A stretch of DNA of 64,000 bases from Azotobacter chroococcum. Its GTDB lineage: Bacteria > Pseudomonadota > Gammaproteobacteria > Pseudomonadales > Pseudomonadaceae. Positions 29,201-37,735 of this stretch are shown here, piece by piece. The stretch is taken from the NCBI RefSeq assembly GCF_004339665.1, contig NZ_SMMU01000019.1:1-64000 (forward strand), read 5' to 3'. The position numbers and the translations under genes were made by a program. The stretch's first letter is position 1. Every line of letters starts with the position of its first letter. The notes under the pieces were generated by a model, which was not told the origin of the DNA, searched no databases, and saw only the letters and a program-made list of their open reading frames with translations.

Positions 29201-29791
29201 ATGAAAAAATACTTGAAAAACCATAAGATGCTTTTTGCTGCAATACTAGTCTTCTGTCTGGATAGCCTTCCAAGTGCTTTAGCTAGAGACCCTCACTATG
29301 TCGCTGAGCTGCATCCTCCAGTGATAGCAGAGTATGAAGGAGCAGAAATAATTGTACTCTTTACAAAAAGCAATATGAAAAATGAAATTCACAATACACA
29401 CGTTCCTGATGGAGAGGTATTCTATATCTCAAGAAGACCTTTCATTCCCAAGCTTAATTACGTTTGGAAAATAGAGGACGAAGAAGTCTCTTCAGTGTTT
29501 TTCTATGAATGGAAAACCCAGCCAAAAGCCGGGAAAACACTTTTTCTGCTGACAAGAAACCGCCTTTCGAACAGCTCATTCAGTGGATACGAATATTCCG
29601 TCATGGAATTTCCTTTGATTAAAGAAGGAAGCCAGCTTTCTTTGGCGTTCTTTCCTGGTGATATTCAAGAATCTGCATTAACGAACTGCCGCGATGGTCG
29701 TGATCTCTCCACTGGTAAAACAGTGATATGTCCTTATAAAACTGCAGCCAGTGTGAAAAATTACTTATCTTCACAAGATGCAATCAAATAG
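29201..29791 (+). CDS. Exported protein of unknown family, putative orphan immunity protein
   Basis: About 196 residues from ATG 29201 (MKKYLKNHKMLFAAILVF), which gives a normal signal peptide cleaved near ALA-RDP; an in-frame ATG at 29147 would add 18 residues before it. The mature part contains a strand-rich domain (HPPVIAEYEGAEIIVLFTKS, then GKTLFLLTRNRLSN) and two C-terminal cysteines (TNCRDG, VICPYK). Low GC and codon use differ from the flanking chromosome. No homologous family recognised; location in the immunity-like row is the only functional clue. Confidence 0.55.
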   Translation: MKKYLKNHKMLFAAILVFCLDSLPSALARDPHYVAELHPPVIAEYEGAEIIVLFTKSNMKNEIHNTHVPDGEVFYISRRPFIPKLNYVWKIEDEEVSSVFFYEWKTQPKAGKTLFLLTRNRLSNSSFSGYEYSVMEFPLIKEGSQLSLAFFPGDIQESALTNCRDGRDLSTGKTVICPYKTAASVKNYLSSQDAIK

Positions 29792-29904
29792 ATTTCTGGT
29801 AACTACAAAACCCCGCCAAGTTAATTAACCACTAACATGCAGGCTTCCGAAAATAATCATACGGCGTACCTGCAGACAGGTTTAAAGACGAGTGAAATCC
29901 ATTA

Positions 29905-30270
29905 ATGATTGGTAGAGTATTTTTAATCAGCCTGGCTCTCACTGGGACTGCCCATGCTGGTCCAGAGCAAGAAATGAAGCAACAGCAACAAATAGAAAAT
30001 CAATTAAAACTCAAACTGGAAGGGCAGATGAGAATGACAAGAAAAGCATACCAAGATGTCATGGGTTTTATAAGTGGTGCCCCCATTAACCGTGACGAGC
30101 AAACGAAGCGACTGATAGATGCCGAAATCGAGTGGGATATATTTATAGAGAAAATATGTCTTCTGGAGGGTGTTGAGTCAATAAATACCCAGGCAGAGAG
30201 GGCTAACAAGTTATTGTGCATGATTAAAAGGAACAAGGAGAAAGAAGAATTTTATAAATCAGTATTTTAA
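29905..30270 (+). CDS. Small exported protein, possibly LprI-like, putative orphan immunity protein
   Basis: 121 residues. A signal peptide (MIGRVFLISLALTGTAHAG) is followed by a highly charged helical mature part: a glutamine-rich start (EQEMKQQQQIENQLKLKL), then LIDAEIEWDIFIEKIC and KLLCMIKRNKEK. The acidic W..fi...C pattern followed by a second Cys and basic helix recalls the second half of LprI/DUF1311 proteins, but the match is weak. AT-rich. It could be a second lysozyme-inhibitor-type immunity protein without a partner toxin. Confidence 0.5.
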   Translation: MIGRVFLISLALTGTAHAGPEQEMKQQQQIENQLKLKLEGQMRMTRKAYQDVMGFISGAPINRDEQTKRLIDAEIEWDIFIEKICLLEGVESINTQAERANKLLCMIKRNKEKEEFYKSVF

Positions 30271-30434
30271 ACGGCGAATTACATTCGCTAATTACTGAAG
30301 CAATGTTCAGTAATAATGGTTATATTATCGAGGTAGATCACAACCCAGCCAAATCAAAACTTGGCTCAAGACCACCTGAGATACGCCAAAATTTTTCTGA
30401 GCATCGAAAAGTGACGATCCAAGACCAAAGAAGC

Positions 30435-30968
30435 ATGCCTGCCTGTAACTCAAACTGGAGACAACATAAAGCCTCATGCGTACCATTACTGTTTCTTGCA
30501 CTAACGACTGGCTTTTCAAACCTAGGCTTTTCACAGGAGCTTACTAGCGCAGACACTACACTATGTGCTTCTCAAGAAGATATTTATTTCAGCTGCCACT
30601 TGATGGGAGGAAAAATAGTTTCCGTATGTGCGTCCAAGGACACAACTGCTACCACAGGTTATGTACAATACAGATACGGTTTGCCAGCCTCTCTTGAGAT
30701 GATTTTCCCCAAGGAAATCACTCCCCCCAAGGGAGTATTCAAATTTGTCAATGCATCTGAAGGTAGCGTCAACAAGGATATTTTAAAGTTCAAAAATGGA
30801 GGTTACACCTATATAGTCCATCAAAGCTATATAAGCGGATTATCTGTAATAAGAAACAAGAGCGTCATATTTCGCCAAGGCTGCACAGATGACCGCTACT
30901 CCTTCATTAGTAGAAAAGCACGTCGAGTCATAGACGAGATAAAGAAAAGTGAAGAAGACTTTTACTAG
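30435..30968 (+). CDS. Exported cysteine-rich protein, putative orphan immunity protein
   Basis: About 177 residues from ATG 30435 (MPACNSNWRQHKASCVPLLF), giving an n-region plus hydrophobic stretch and a cleavage site near SQE; an in-frame ATG at 30303 would add 44 residues of poor coding quality. The mature part reads LCASQEDIYFSCHLMGGKIV then SVCASKD, YVQYRYGLP, and ends with a cysteine in RQGCTDDR, so four cysteines. Proteins with this SC..GKIVSVC..YVQYRYG pattern occur as hypotheticals in other pseudomonads as far as I recall, with no function known to me. No strong RBS visible, so the start is uncertain. Confidence 0.55.
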   Translation: MPACNSNWRQHKASCVPLLFLALTTGFSNLGFSQELTSADTTLCASQEDIYFSCHLMGGKIVSVCASKDTTATTGYVQYRYGLPASLEMIFPKEITPPKGVFKFVNASEGSVNKDILKFKNGGYTYIVHQSYISGLSVIRNKSVIFRQGCTDDRYSFISRKARRVIDEIKKSEEDFY

Positions 30969-30979
30969 ATGCAGGCATA

Positions 30980-31294
30980 TCAAAGTCTACATTCATGATT
31001 TTTTATAGCTTCTATTTCTTGGCGTGGAAAGCCGACCGATACGGATTTGAAGATAACGATAAATCCACCATTAGCCCACCCCCAAGAGCCGGCGCCGTAT
31101 TGGGGCGAGCTCGCATCACACGATAGCCTCAAGTAAATACTATCACGCTTCGACTTGAGAATTACGCCATGCTTGTTCATGACAGCCGTGTATGACACTC
31201 CTTTTCCATCTGTATAACTGGAGGCAAACACTATCGGTGCGAAATATAGGAAAAGTAAGCTCGTAAGGCTGAAGTGGAGTATTGGCTTTTGCAT
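30980..31294 (-). CDS. Small exported protein of unknown family
   Basis: 104 residues on the minus strand, convergent with the previous gene (11 bp gap). A signal peptide (MQKPILHFSLTSLLFLYFAP) ends near VFASS. The mature part is strand-rich with two cysteines (RLSCDASS and the C-terminal HECRL) and a glycine/tryptophan segment (GAGSWGWANGGFIVIFKS). Intermediate base composition. It is the last of the small exported proteins behind the VgrG island; the reversed orientation may mean it belongs to a different acquisition. Confidence 0.5.
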   Translation of the reverse strand: MQKPILHFSLTSLLFLYFAPIVFASSYTDGKGVSYTAVMNKHGVILKSKRDSIYLRLSCDASSPQYGAGSWGWANGGFIVIFKSVSVGFPRQEIEAIKNHECRL

Positions 31295-31503
31295 TTCAGA
31301 TGACTCTATTACCTAATGCTCAGGCTAAAGGAGGGGGAATACTAATCCCAGTAATCGATTGAACCCGCTACGCGAACTGTAGAGTGATCTGGATGATAAT
31401 AGGCAAATGGATTAATCGCACTGACGGCACGACTCAACGCCAAACGGCACGATCAAACACACCATCTGCCGCATAACATTCCCCACCAACTCCAGCGAAA
31501 CCC
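31295..31503. other. Gap between the immunity-like island and the deacetylase gene
   Basis: About 210 bp with no supported gene. The composition returns from AT-rich to GC-rich across this gap, so it marks the right edge of the accessory island. I see no tRNA, integrase or clear attachment repeat here. Confidence 0.4.
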
Positions 31504-32670
31504 TCACTCCCCTCCCAACCCCTTCAGCACCTCCCCACACCCCACCATCGCCAACCCGCTTTTCTCCATGAATGCCCCGATCTCCGGCAGGGCTGCGCGG
31601 GCCTTGGGGTGGATGTCGTGGAACAGCAGGATGCCGCGGCGCCAGAGCAGCATCAGGGTGATCAGGCGGTCCTGCATGGCGGCGGGTTGCAGTTTGGCGT
31701 TCCAGTCCTGGGAGTCGATGTTCCACAGCACCACGCGGCCGTCGCGGGCCTTCAGGTAGGCGACCTGTTCCGCATTGCGCTGTCCGTAGGGCGGGCGGAA
31801 CCAGGCGCCGCCGGCCGGGCCGGCGGGCTGGACGCGGGTGATCAGGCGGGCAGTCTTCTCCAGCGAGTCCTGCCAGCCGGCCAGTTTCTGGTGGGGTACG
31901 TGGCTGTAGCCGTGGGAGGCCAGGCATTGGCCCTGGTAGCGCTCGCCCAGGCTGGCGGCGGATTCCCTGGCCAGGCGCCGTTCGAGGTTTTCGCCAAGGA
32001 CAAAGAAGAAGGCGCTGGTGCCGCGTTCGCGCAGCCAGTGCAGCAGCCGCTCGGTCTCGTCGTTGCCCGAGGGGCCGTCGTCGAAGCTCAGGGCGAACTG
32101 CCGGTCGGGCAGTTCGAAGCCGTTCAGCTCGCTGTCGTCCAGCCGGGCGATCTCGCTGGTGATGCGCGGGAACAGCGCGGCCAGGCGCACCTGCTCGTAG
32201 AGATAGGTGGTGTGGAAGCCTTCGGCGGCCTGGCGCCAGGCCTGGATCGCTGCGTCCTTGGCGGCCTGGCCGGCCAGTTGCACCAGCGCCGGCCAGTCCG
32301 CGGCCGGCGGGCAAGTCGCCTCGTCATCGCAGCCGTGGCTCGCCGCCCGGTAGTTGGCCAGCAGGCGCCGGCGCGTTTCCTCCAGCCAGCGGGCGACGCC
32401 TTCGGCGTTGGGCGTCTTCACCGCGGTGAAGGTCTGGATGGCCGCCGCGTCGGCCAGCGGCGTGCGCTCGATGACCCGCACCAGGGCGAGGATCTCCTGG
32501 CGCGAGGCCCGGTCGAAGCGCTGCGGGCTGTCGATGCTTTCCGGCCAGAGCGTGCGGTCGTAGCTGGCGAGCTTCGCCGGCCCCGCCGCCGAGACTTCGG
32601 CGGAAAGCAGCGCAAGCAGGGCGCCGGCCAGCCAGGTCCTCAGCGGGCGGGTTGTGCGCGAACGGCTCAT
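31504..32670 (-). CDS. Polysaccharide deacetylase (NodB domain), exported
   Basis: 388 residues with a signal peptide ending near VSAAG. The N-terminal ~190 residues are helical and unassigned. The C-terminal half is a NodB/carbohydrate esterase 4 domain with motif 1 LSFDDGP, motif 2 ASHGYSH, motif 3 WFRPPYGQRN, motif 4 around LWNIDSQDW, and motif 5 ILLFHDIH. It probably removes N-acetyl groups from a periplasmic or surface polysaccharide or peptidoglycan. It lies 16 bp downstream of the VWA/TPR gene, so the two are likely one operon. RBS GGGAGG precedes the ATG. Confidence 0.88.
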   Translation of the reverse strand: MSRSRTTRPLRTWLAGALLALLSAEVSAAGPAKLASYDRTLWPESIDSPQRFDRASRQEILALVRVIERTPLADAAAIQTFTAVKTPNAEGVARWLEETRRRLLANYRAASHGCDDEATCPPAADWPALVQLAGQAAKDAAIQAWRQAAEGFHTTYLYEQVRLAALFPRITSEIARLDDSELNGFELPDRQFALSFDDGPSGNDETERLLHWLRERGTSAFFFVLGENLERRLARESAASLGERYQGQCLASHGYSHVPHQKLAGWQDSLEKTARLITRVQPAGPAGGAWFRPPYGQRNAEQVAYLKARDGRVVLWNIDSQDWNAKLQPAAMQDRLITLMLLWRRGILLFHDIHPKARAALPEIGAFMEKSGLAMVGCGEVLKGLGGE

Positions 32671-32686
32671 GCGCTTCCCTCCCCGC

Positions 32687-34420
32687 TCAGCGGCCGAGTT
32701 TCTCGTTCATGCGGGCGATGGCCTTGTCGTACACCGGGTTGGCCTTGTAGTTCTGCGCCCACAGGAAGTTCTGCAGCGCCTGTTCGAACTTGTTCTGCGC
32801 CTCGAAGATCCGCGCGATGTTGTAGTGCGAGCTGGCCAGCACGCTGTTGCGGCTGGCGCTGCGCGCCAGGGCGATCGCCTGGCGGTTGGCCCAGACGGCG
32901 TCGGCGAACTTGTCCTGCCGCTGGTAGGCCAGGCCCAGGTTGCTGAAGGCCTGCGCATAGGTGGGATCGTTCTTCAGCGCTTCCTTGTAGTAGAACACCG
33001 CGTCGTCGTATTTCTTCGCGTGGTAGAGCGTCTCGCCCTGCTTGTTCTGCTCCTGCGCGAGCTTGGCGGTGCGGCGGATGTCGTGGGCACGGGCGATGGG
33101 CTCGACGAGCGCGGCGCCGTTGAACAGCTCGATCTCGGCCAGGCCGTTGTCGCCGCTTGCCGCCGCCTCCAGCACCACCTTGAAGCGCGACACCGGCACC
33201 GGCGCCTCGAGGGTGAACGACTGCGCGGTCTGTCCTGGCTTGAGGTCGTAGAAGCGCTTGTCCTCGTCGTTGATCAGCACGCCGACACGGCGGAGCGTGC
33301 TGCCGGCCGGCAGGGTCAGGGCGAAGCGGTCGACGCTCTGCGGCGTGGCGAAGTTCAGCGCCACCCATTCGCCGACGCCGGCGCCGGACACGCCTTCCGC
33401 CCAGGCGCTGGCCGGGTTGCCGTCGATCGCGTTGTGCGGCGCGAAGCGGCTGTCGATGCCCTGGAAACCGTCGACCCGCGAGGAGGCGCTGACCCAGCTC
33501 GGCGCCTGGTACTGGGAGACGCCGCTGCCCTCGCTGGGGCCTTTCACGGCGACTTCCAGCGCCCGCCAGGTGTTGTCGTAGTCCGGGCGGCTGGTGGTCA
33601 GGGTCAGCCGGTAGTTGCTGGCCGAGCCGCCGGCGATCTGCTCGACGATCCGCTTGAACTGCCCGGAATCCTTGTCGTAGAAGCTGCCGGCCAGGGCGTC
33701 GGCCATCCAGCGGTACTGGTCGAGATTCGGGCCGACCACGTTGAGCACGGCGCCGAGCTTCTGCAGGTCGGCGAGCACCTCCTGAGTCGTCAGCGGGGTG
33801 ACGGCATTGGCGCTGTGGAAGGAGGCGTCGGTGATCAGCACGAACACCTTGCGCCGCGCCGGGTCGTGGCTCAGCGCGGTGACGCCGTAGCGCAGGGCCT
33901 CCAGGGCGTTTTCCGGCTCGTCGCCGCCGCCGTCGGCGCGCAGGGCCGCCACCGCGGCCTTGAAGTCGCCGGCCGAAGCGGTGAAGTCCACCTTGTGGCG
34001 CAGCTCGTCGCCGAAGGAGATCAGCGCGAAGCGGTAGTCGAAGCCGGAGGACTGGACGATGTTGGCGAACTCCAGGGTGCGCTGGATCAGCCCGTCGATC
34101 TCCTCGGCCATGCTGCCGGTGTCGTCGAACGCGAAGACGAAGTCCACGCCGCGCGCGTCCGCCGTCTCCGGGGTCAGGCTCTCGACGCCGAGGATCGCCG
34201 TCTCGCGCAGGTCCTCGGTGACGCTGAAGTGCTCCTTGGTCAGGCCCTGGATCGGCGCGCCGGTTTTGGCGTCGCGGACGTTCACGTCGACCGCGATGGT
34301 CGGGAAGCGGCTGGCGACCGGCTGGATGAGGACGTCCGCCGTGCCGGCGGCCTGGGCGACGCCGGCGGCGAGCAGGGCCAGGCTGAAGACGGATCGGTGG
34401 AGGGCGCGAAGCGTGGACAT
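32687..34420 (-). CDS. Exported VWA-domain protein with glycan-binding-like and TPR domains
   Basis: 577 residues. Signal peptide (~1-25, AQAAG). A von Willebrand factor A domain (~92-290) has MIDAS sequence DDTGSM (D99-M104), Thr replacing the usual Ser, followed by GGGDEPENALEAL. A discoidin-like or NADase-type glycan-binding module (~320-450) contains AIDGNPASAWAEGV, and 2-3 TPR repeats (~455-575) contain AKKYDDAVFYYKEAL and AFSNLGLAYQRQDKF. AAGGAG is well placed. Together with the deacetylase it suggests a cell-envelope polysaccharide function; the exact role is unknown. Confidence 0.82.
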   Translation of the reverse strand: MSTLRALHRSVFSLALLAAGVAQAAGTADVLIQPVASRFPTIAVDVNVRDAKTGAPIQGLTKEHFSVTEDLRETAILGVESLTPETADARGVDFVFAFDDTGSMAEEIDGLIQRTLEFANIVQSSGFDYRFALISFGDELRHKVDFTASAGDFKAAVAALRADGGGDEPENALEALRYGVTALSHDPARRKVFVLITDASFHSANAVTPLTTQEVLADLQKLGAVLNVVGPNLDQYRWMADALAGSFYDKDSGQFKRIVEQIAGGSASNYRLTLTTSRPDYDNTWRALEVAVKGPSEGSGVSQYQAPSWVSASSRVDGFQGIDSRFAPHNAIDGNPASAWAEGVSGAGVGEWVALNFATPQSVDRFALTLPAGSTLRRVGVLINDEDKRFYDLKPGQTAQSFTLEAPVPVSRFKVVLEAAASGDNGLAEIELFNGAALVEPIARAHDIRRTAKLAQEQNKQGETLYHAKKYDDAVFYYKEALKNDPTYAQAFSNLGLAYQRQDKFADAVWANRQAIALARSASRNSVLASSHYNIARIFEAQNKFEQALQNFLWAQNYKANPVYDKAIARMNEKLGR

Positions 34421-34556
34421 GACTGCTCCTTGTCGGGCGGAGAGGTAAAGGGTCGATGCTTGAAGGCCGCCCGGGAGCGGACGGCGGCAGGCCGCAATTA
34501 TCCGGCCCCGGCGCGGGCAGCGTTGCCGGGCAGCCGGCGGATTTGTGCGCGGCGTC

Positions 34557-34961
34557 TCAGCCGTGCTGGCGGAGATGGACCACCAGGGCGCTGTCCATGG
34601 TCTTGGCGTGCAGGTCGAACCAGGCCGGCAGGCTGTCGTTCAGCCAGGCGCGGGCCATCTGCGCGCGACCGGCGGCGGCGCGCTGGCAGAAGCGGTCCAT
34701 GTCGCCGAGGATGCGCTGGTGGTTGGCGCGGTGCTCGCCGAAGGCGGGATAGGCGGAGGCCTGCATCTTCGCCTCCTCGTCGGCGAAGTGGTGGCTGGTG
34801 TGCTCGAACAGCGCCTTGAACGCCGCCGCGAACTCCGGCCCCGTGGCATTCGCTGTGGCCAGGCAGAGTTCGAGGAATTCGCGGTGGGTGTGGTCGATCG
34901 CCTCGTCGCCCAGGGCGTAGCTGTCCTGGAAGCGCTCCAGCATTTCTTGGGGGGTCGGCAT
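34557..34961 (-). CDS. Bacteriohemerythrin
   Basis: 134 residues. The di-iron ligands of hemerythrin are visible in order: H in IDHTHREFLEL, then HxxxE, HTSHHFADEE, HRANHQRIL and WFDLHAKTMDSAL. The start is the ATG of MPTPQEMLERF with AGAAGGA nine bases upstream; a longer in-frame extension has no coding character. Binds O2 reversibly, probably for O2 storage, delivery or sensing. It stands alone, transcribed away from the long intergenic region. Confidence 0.88.
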   Translation of the reverse strand: MPTPQEMLERFQDSYALGDEAIDHTHREFLELCLATANATGPEFAAAFKALFEHTSHHFADEEAKMQASAYPAFGEHRANHQRILGDMDRFCQRAAAGRAQMARAWLNDSLPAWFDLHAKTMDSALVVHLRQHG

Positions 34962-35589
34962 GGCGGATGGTCCTTCTGTGGCGGGCGCACGCAGGATACG
35001 GCAAGCCTGCGGCCGACGGTACGGCCTGGCCGCTCCGGGCCGGGCCGCTGAAAAGCTACGCGGAGCGGAAGGTCGGCATTCGCTTTTGTGGCGTTTTGAC
35101 ATTAATCGCCGATGTTCTTTTGTAGCGTTGTATACAAATCGACATATCGAGACAGGAATAGGGCGACAGCCGACAGGCCGTAAGCGCTGCCTGATTATCA
35201 ATAAGTTATTGATAATTAGTGTTTTTTATCATCAAGTAAAAAGCTGGAGCACATCTTGCAGAGAGGGCGGCCGGGAATCGTTGAGGCCAATAGAAAATCG
35301 GGCGGGCGACCAGGAGTGAAGGGTGCTGGCGATTTCACAAACGGCTGTCCATGCAATCAGGTCGATTCCGGAAGAGTGATCTGATGCATTTTGCTTGCCG
35401 TGTTGCGCTTCGCCACCTTCCAGAAAGCCTGATGCAAGTCAAGAGAAGGATTTTTTTTTGTCAGAACGTTTCGATCCCGATTTTCAAACCAGCCCATAAA
35501 TGGCATTTTGCGCCGCCCCGCGCATCTTGGGCCCCCGGACGGGGCTGCTCATGGACAACCTGCACAACTCATCAGGAGAAAAGGCACAC
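34962..35589. other. Long intergenic region before the porin gene
   Basis: No gene is supported in these ~630 bp. The middle is AT-rich and contains a perfect 23-bp inverted repeat at 35194-35216 (listed separately). The right end has a leader leading to AGGAG and the porin ATG. Divergent promoters for the hemerythrin and porin genes should lie here. Confidence 0.5.
35194..35216. promoter_or_regulatory. Perfect 23-bp palindrome, candidate operator
   Basis: ATTATCAATAA (35194-35204), a single central G, then TTATTGATAAT (35206-35216). With a one-base centre it cannot form a normal RNA hairpin, so a dimeric DNA-binding protein site is likelier than a terminator, although TTTTTT follows about 8 bases later. 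It lies ~375 bp upstream of the porin ATG and ~235 bp upstream of the hemerythrin. It does not match Fur (half-sites point the wrong way) or Anr/Fnr boxes. The regulator is unknown. Confidence 0.5.
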
Positions 35590-36912
35590 ATGAACAAGTC
35601 CATTCTGACCCTGGCCGTGACGGCAGCCATTCTGGGTCAGACTCTGTCGCAGCAGGCCAGCGCCGCCGGCTTCATCGAGGACAGCAAGGCCACGCTGAGC
35701 TTCAAGAACTTCTACATCAACCAGGATGTTCGCAACGAGGACCGTCCCCGGTCTGAGGAGTGGGGCCAGGGCTTCTTCCTCGACTTCAAGTCCGGCTTCA
35801 CCGAAGGTCCGGTCGGCTTCGGCCTGGACGTGCTGGCCATGCATGCCATCCGCCTGGACGGCGGCGGTCGTGCCGGCAAGGCGGACATCGAGCGCACCCC
35901 CGGCACCATGTTCCCGCTGGAGAGCAACGGCAAGGCCAAGACCGACTTCGGCCGCGTCGGCGTGACCGGCAAGATGCGCTTCTCCAAGACCGAGGCGCGC
36001 CTCGGCACCCTGCTGCCGAAGATGCCGGTCTTGACCTACAACGACGGCCGCCTGCTGCCGCAATTGTTCCACGGCGCGCAGGTCACCTCCAACGAGATCA
36101 AGGACCTGACCCTGACCGCGGGCAAGATCGAGCACTCCACCGAGCGGAACTCCAGCGACAGCTACGGCCTGTCGATCTCCGGCGCCAACAGCGGCAGCAA
36201 GGCCCAGTTCAGCAACGAGTTCTACTTCGGCGGTGCCGACTACAAGGCGACCAAGGACCTGACGCTGCAGTACTACTACGGCAACCTGCGCGACTTCTAC
36301 AAACAGCACTTCGTCGGCTTGATCCACAACTGGGCGCTGCCGGTCGGCGCGCTGAAGACCGACCTGCGCTACTTCAGCAGCGACTCCGACGGCAAGAACG
36401 AGAGTTCCTCCGGACGTGCCGAGGGTTATGTCAGCAGCGGCGCCAACGGCAGCAGCGGCGAGGTCGACAACAACCTGTGGAGTGCGCTGTTCACCTATAG
36501 CCTGAAGGGCCACGAGCTGGGCGCCGGCTACCAGAAGGTCACCGGCAACAGCGACTTCCCGCACATCTTCCAGGGCAACGGCCGCACCCTGTACCTGATC
36601 ACCGACTCGCAGATCGGCAAGTTCGCCAGCGCCGGCGAGAACGCCTGGGTGGCCAAGTACGCCTACGACTTCGCCGCGATCGGCGTGCCGGGCCTGAAGG
36701 CCAGCCTGTCGTACGTCAGCGGCGACGACATCGACGCCGCCGGCAGCGACAACAAGGAATGGGAACGCAACTTCCGCGTCGACTACACGGTGCAGGAAGG
36801 CATGCTCAAGGGCGTCGGCCTGTCCTGGCGCAACGCGGCGCTGCGCGGCAACGACACCCGCGACCAGGACGAGAACCGTCTGATCGTCAGCTACAGCCTG
36901 CCGCTGTTCTGA
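35590..36912 (+). CDS. OprD-family outer-membrane porin
   Basis: 440 residues with a signal peptide (MNKSILTLAVTAAILGQTLS...ASAA). The mature N-terminus GFIEDSKATLSFKNFYINQD is the hallmark of the OprD family, and the protein ends in aromatic YSLPLF, a typical beta-barrel C-terminus. Other family marks are RSEEWGQGFFLDFKSGFTEG and KGVGLSWRNAALRGND. A substrate-specific channel for amino acids, aromatic or other carboxylates; the substrate cannot be told. I chose ATG 35590 over the in-frame ATG at 35551 because AGGAG and the signal peptide fit it. Confidence 0.93.
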   Translation: MNKSILTLAVTAAILGQTLSQQASAAGFIEDSKATLSFKNFYINQDVRNEDRPRSEEWGQGFFLDFKSGFTEGPVGFGLDVLAMHAIRLDGGGRAGKADIERTPGTMFPLESNGKAKTDFGRVGVTGKMRFSKTEARLGTLLPKMPVLTYNDGRLLPQLFHGAQVTSNEIKDLTLTAGKIEHSTERNSSDSYGLSISGANSGSKAQFSNEFYFGGADYKATKDLTLQYYYGNLRDFYKQHFVGLIHNWALPVGALKTDLRYFSSDSDGKNESSSGRAEGYVSSGANGSSGEVDNNLWSALFTYSLKGHELGAGYQKVTGNSDFPHIFQGNGRTLYLITDSQIGKFASAGENAWVAKYAYDFAAIGVPGLKASLSYVSGDDIDAAGSDNKEWERNFRVDYTVQEGMLKGVGLSWRNAALRGNDTRDQDENRLIVSYSLPLF

Positions 36913-36992
36913 GCCTTTCCCCATCGAAATCGCAGGGACGCGATTTCACCCAGGGGCATCGCCGGCGCAACGCCGGCTTGCCGCCCGCCCCG

Positions 36993-37532
36993 CTACAGCG
37001 CCTCTTCCTCGACCGGCTCGACTGCGCTCGCCTCGATGGCGTAGGCGGCGTCCGCCAGCTCGTTGCTGACCTTCTCCACCCGCAGCCTGCCGTCCACCCA
37101 CAGCGGGATCGAGATGTCCTCCACGCGAAAGCCCTTCGGGTAGCGGACCAGCACGATCTGGTTCGGCGGCGGCGGCGGCAGATGGATGCAGGCGCCCGGA
37201 TAGGGCACCAGGAAGAAGCTGGTGCTGCGTCCCTTGGCATCGTTCTCCAGCGGCACCGGATAGCCGCCCAGGCGAATCTCCCGGCCGTTCAGCGCCGGCA
37301 CCGTCTTCGCCGAGTACATCACCGCCGGCAGGTCCCTGGCCTTCTGTTTGAGGCCGCCCCTGGCGGTGAAGTCGCCGTCGCCCTCCGGCGTGTCGTGGCT
37401 GATGTCCGGCATCTCCTCCAGGGCCTGGCGGTCGTCGTCGGGCATCAGCTCCAGCCAGTCAAGCTCCGGCGGTTCGGCGTGCGACAGGGAACTGGCGAAA
37501 AGCAGGGCGAAAAGGAACGGTAATCGGCGCAT
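36993..37532 (-). CDS. DUF3299-family exported protein
   Basis: 179 residues with a signal peptide (MRRLPFLFALLFASSLSHAE). The mature core (RLGGYPVPLE, then FFLVPYPGACIHLPPPPPNQ, with one Cys before the proline run) is the DUF3299 pattern. The family is often next to ABC-type export genes, but none are here. Start from MRRLPF fits the signal peptide; an upstream in-frame extension does not look coding. Function unknown. Confidence 0.82.
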   Translation of the reverse strand: MRRLPFLFALLFASSLSHAEPPELDWLELMPDDDRQALEEMPDISHDTPEGDGDFTARGGLKQKARDLPAVMYSAKTVPALNGREIRLGGYPVPLENDAKGRSTSFFLVPYPGACIHLPPPPPNQIVLVRYPKGFRVEDISIPLWVDGRLRVEKVSNELADAAYAIEASAVEPVEEEAL

Positions 37533-37735
37533 GGAGTCGAACCGGCGGTCATTGAAGGGGGAAGACGAGCGGACGGCATGATGGCATCGAGCGGAGCGCC
37601 GATAAAGGGCGACGCTGCAGGCCGGCCGACGAGCCGCATGGCCTCTCCGCCCGATGGCATTGAAAAGCAGCGGCATTTGGCTATACCGCATTAAAATGGC
37701 GTGTCGGCGTCAGCCCCCGCAACCCTCTCCGAGTC

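Noticed and set aside
35206-35230. Fur box in the AT-rich palindrome before the porin
   Set aside because: GATAAT half-sites are present but point outward and are wrongly spaced compared with the Fur consensus.
36961-36977. Terminator hairpin (GCCGGCG / CGCCGGC) after the porin
   Set aside because: The stem is real but no T-run follows, so intrinsic termination cannot be supported.
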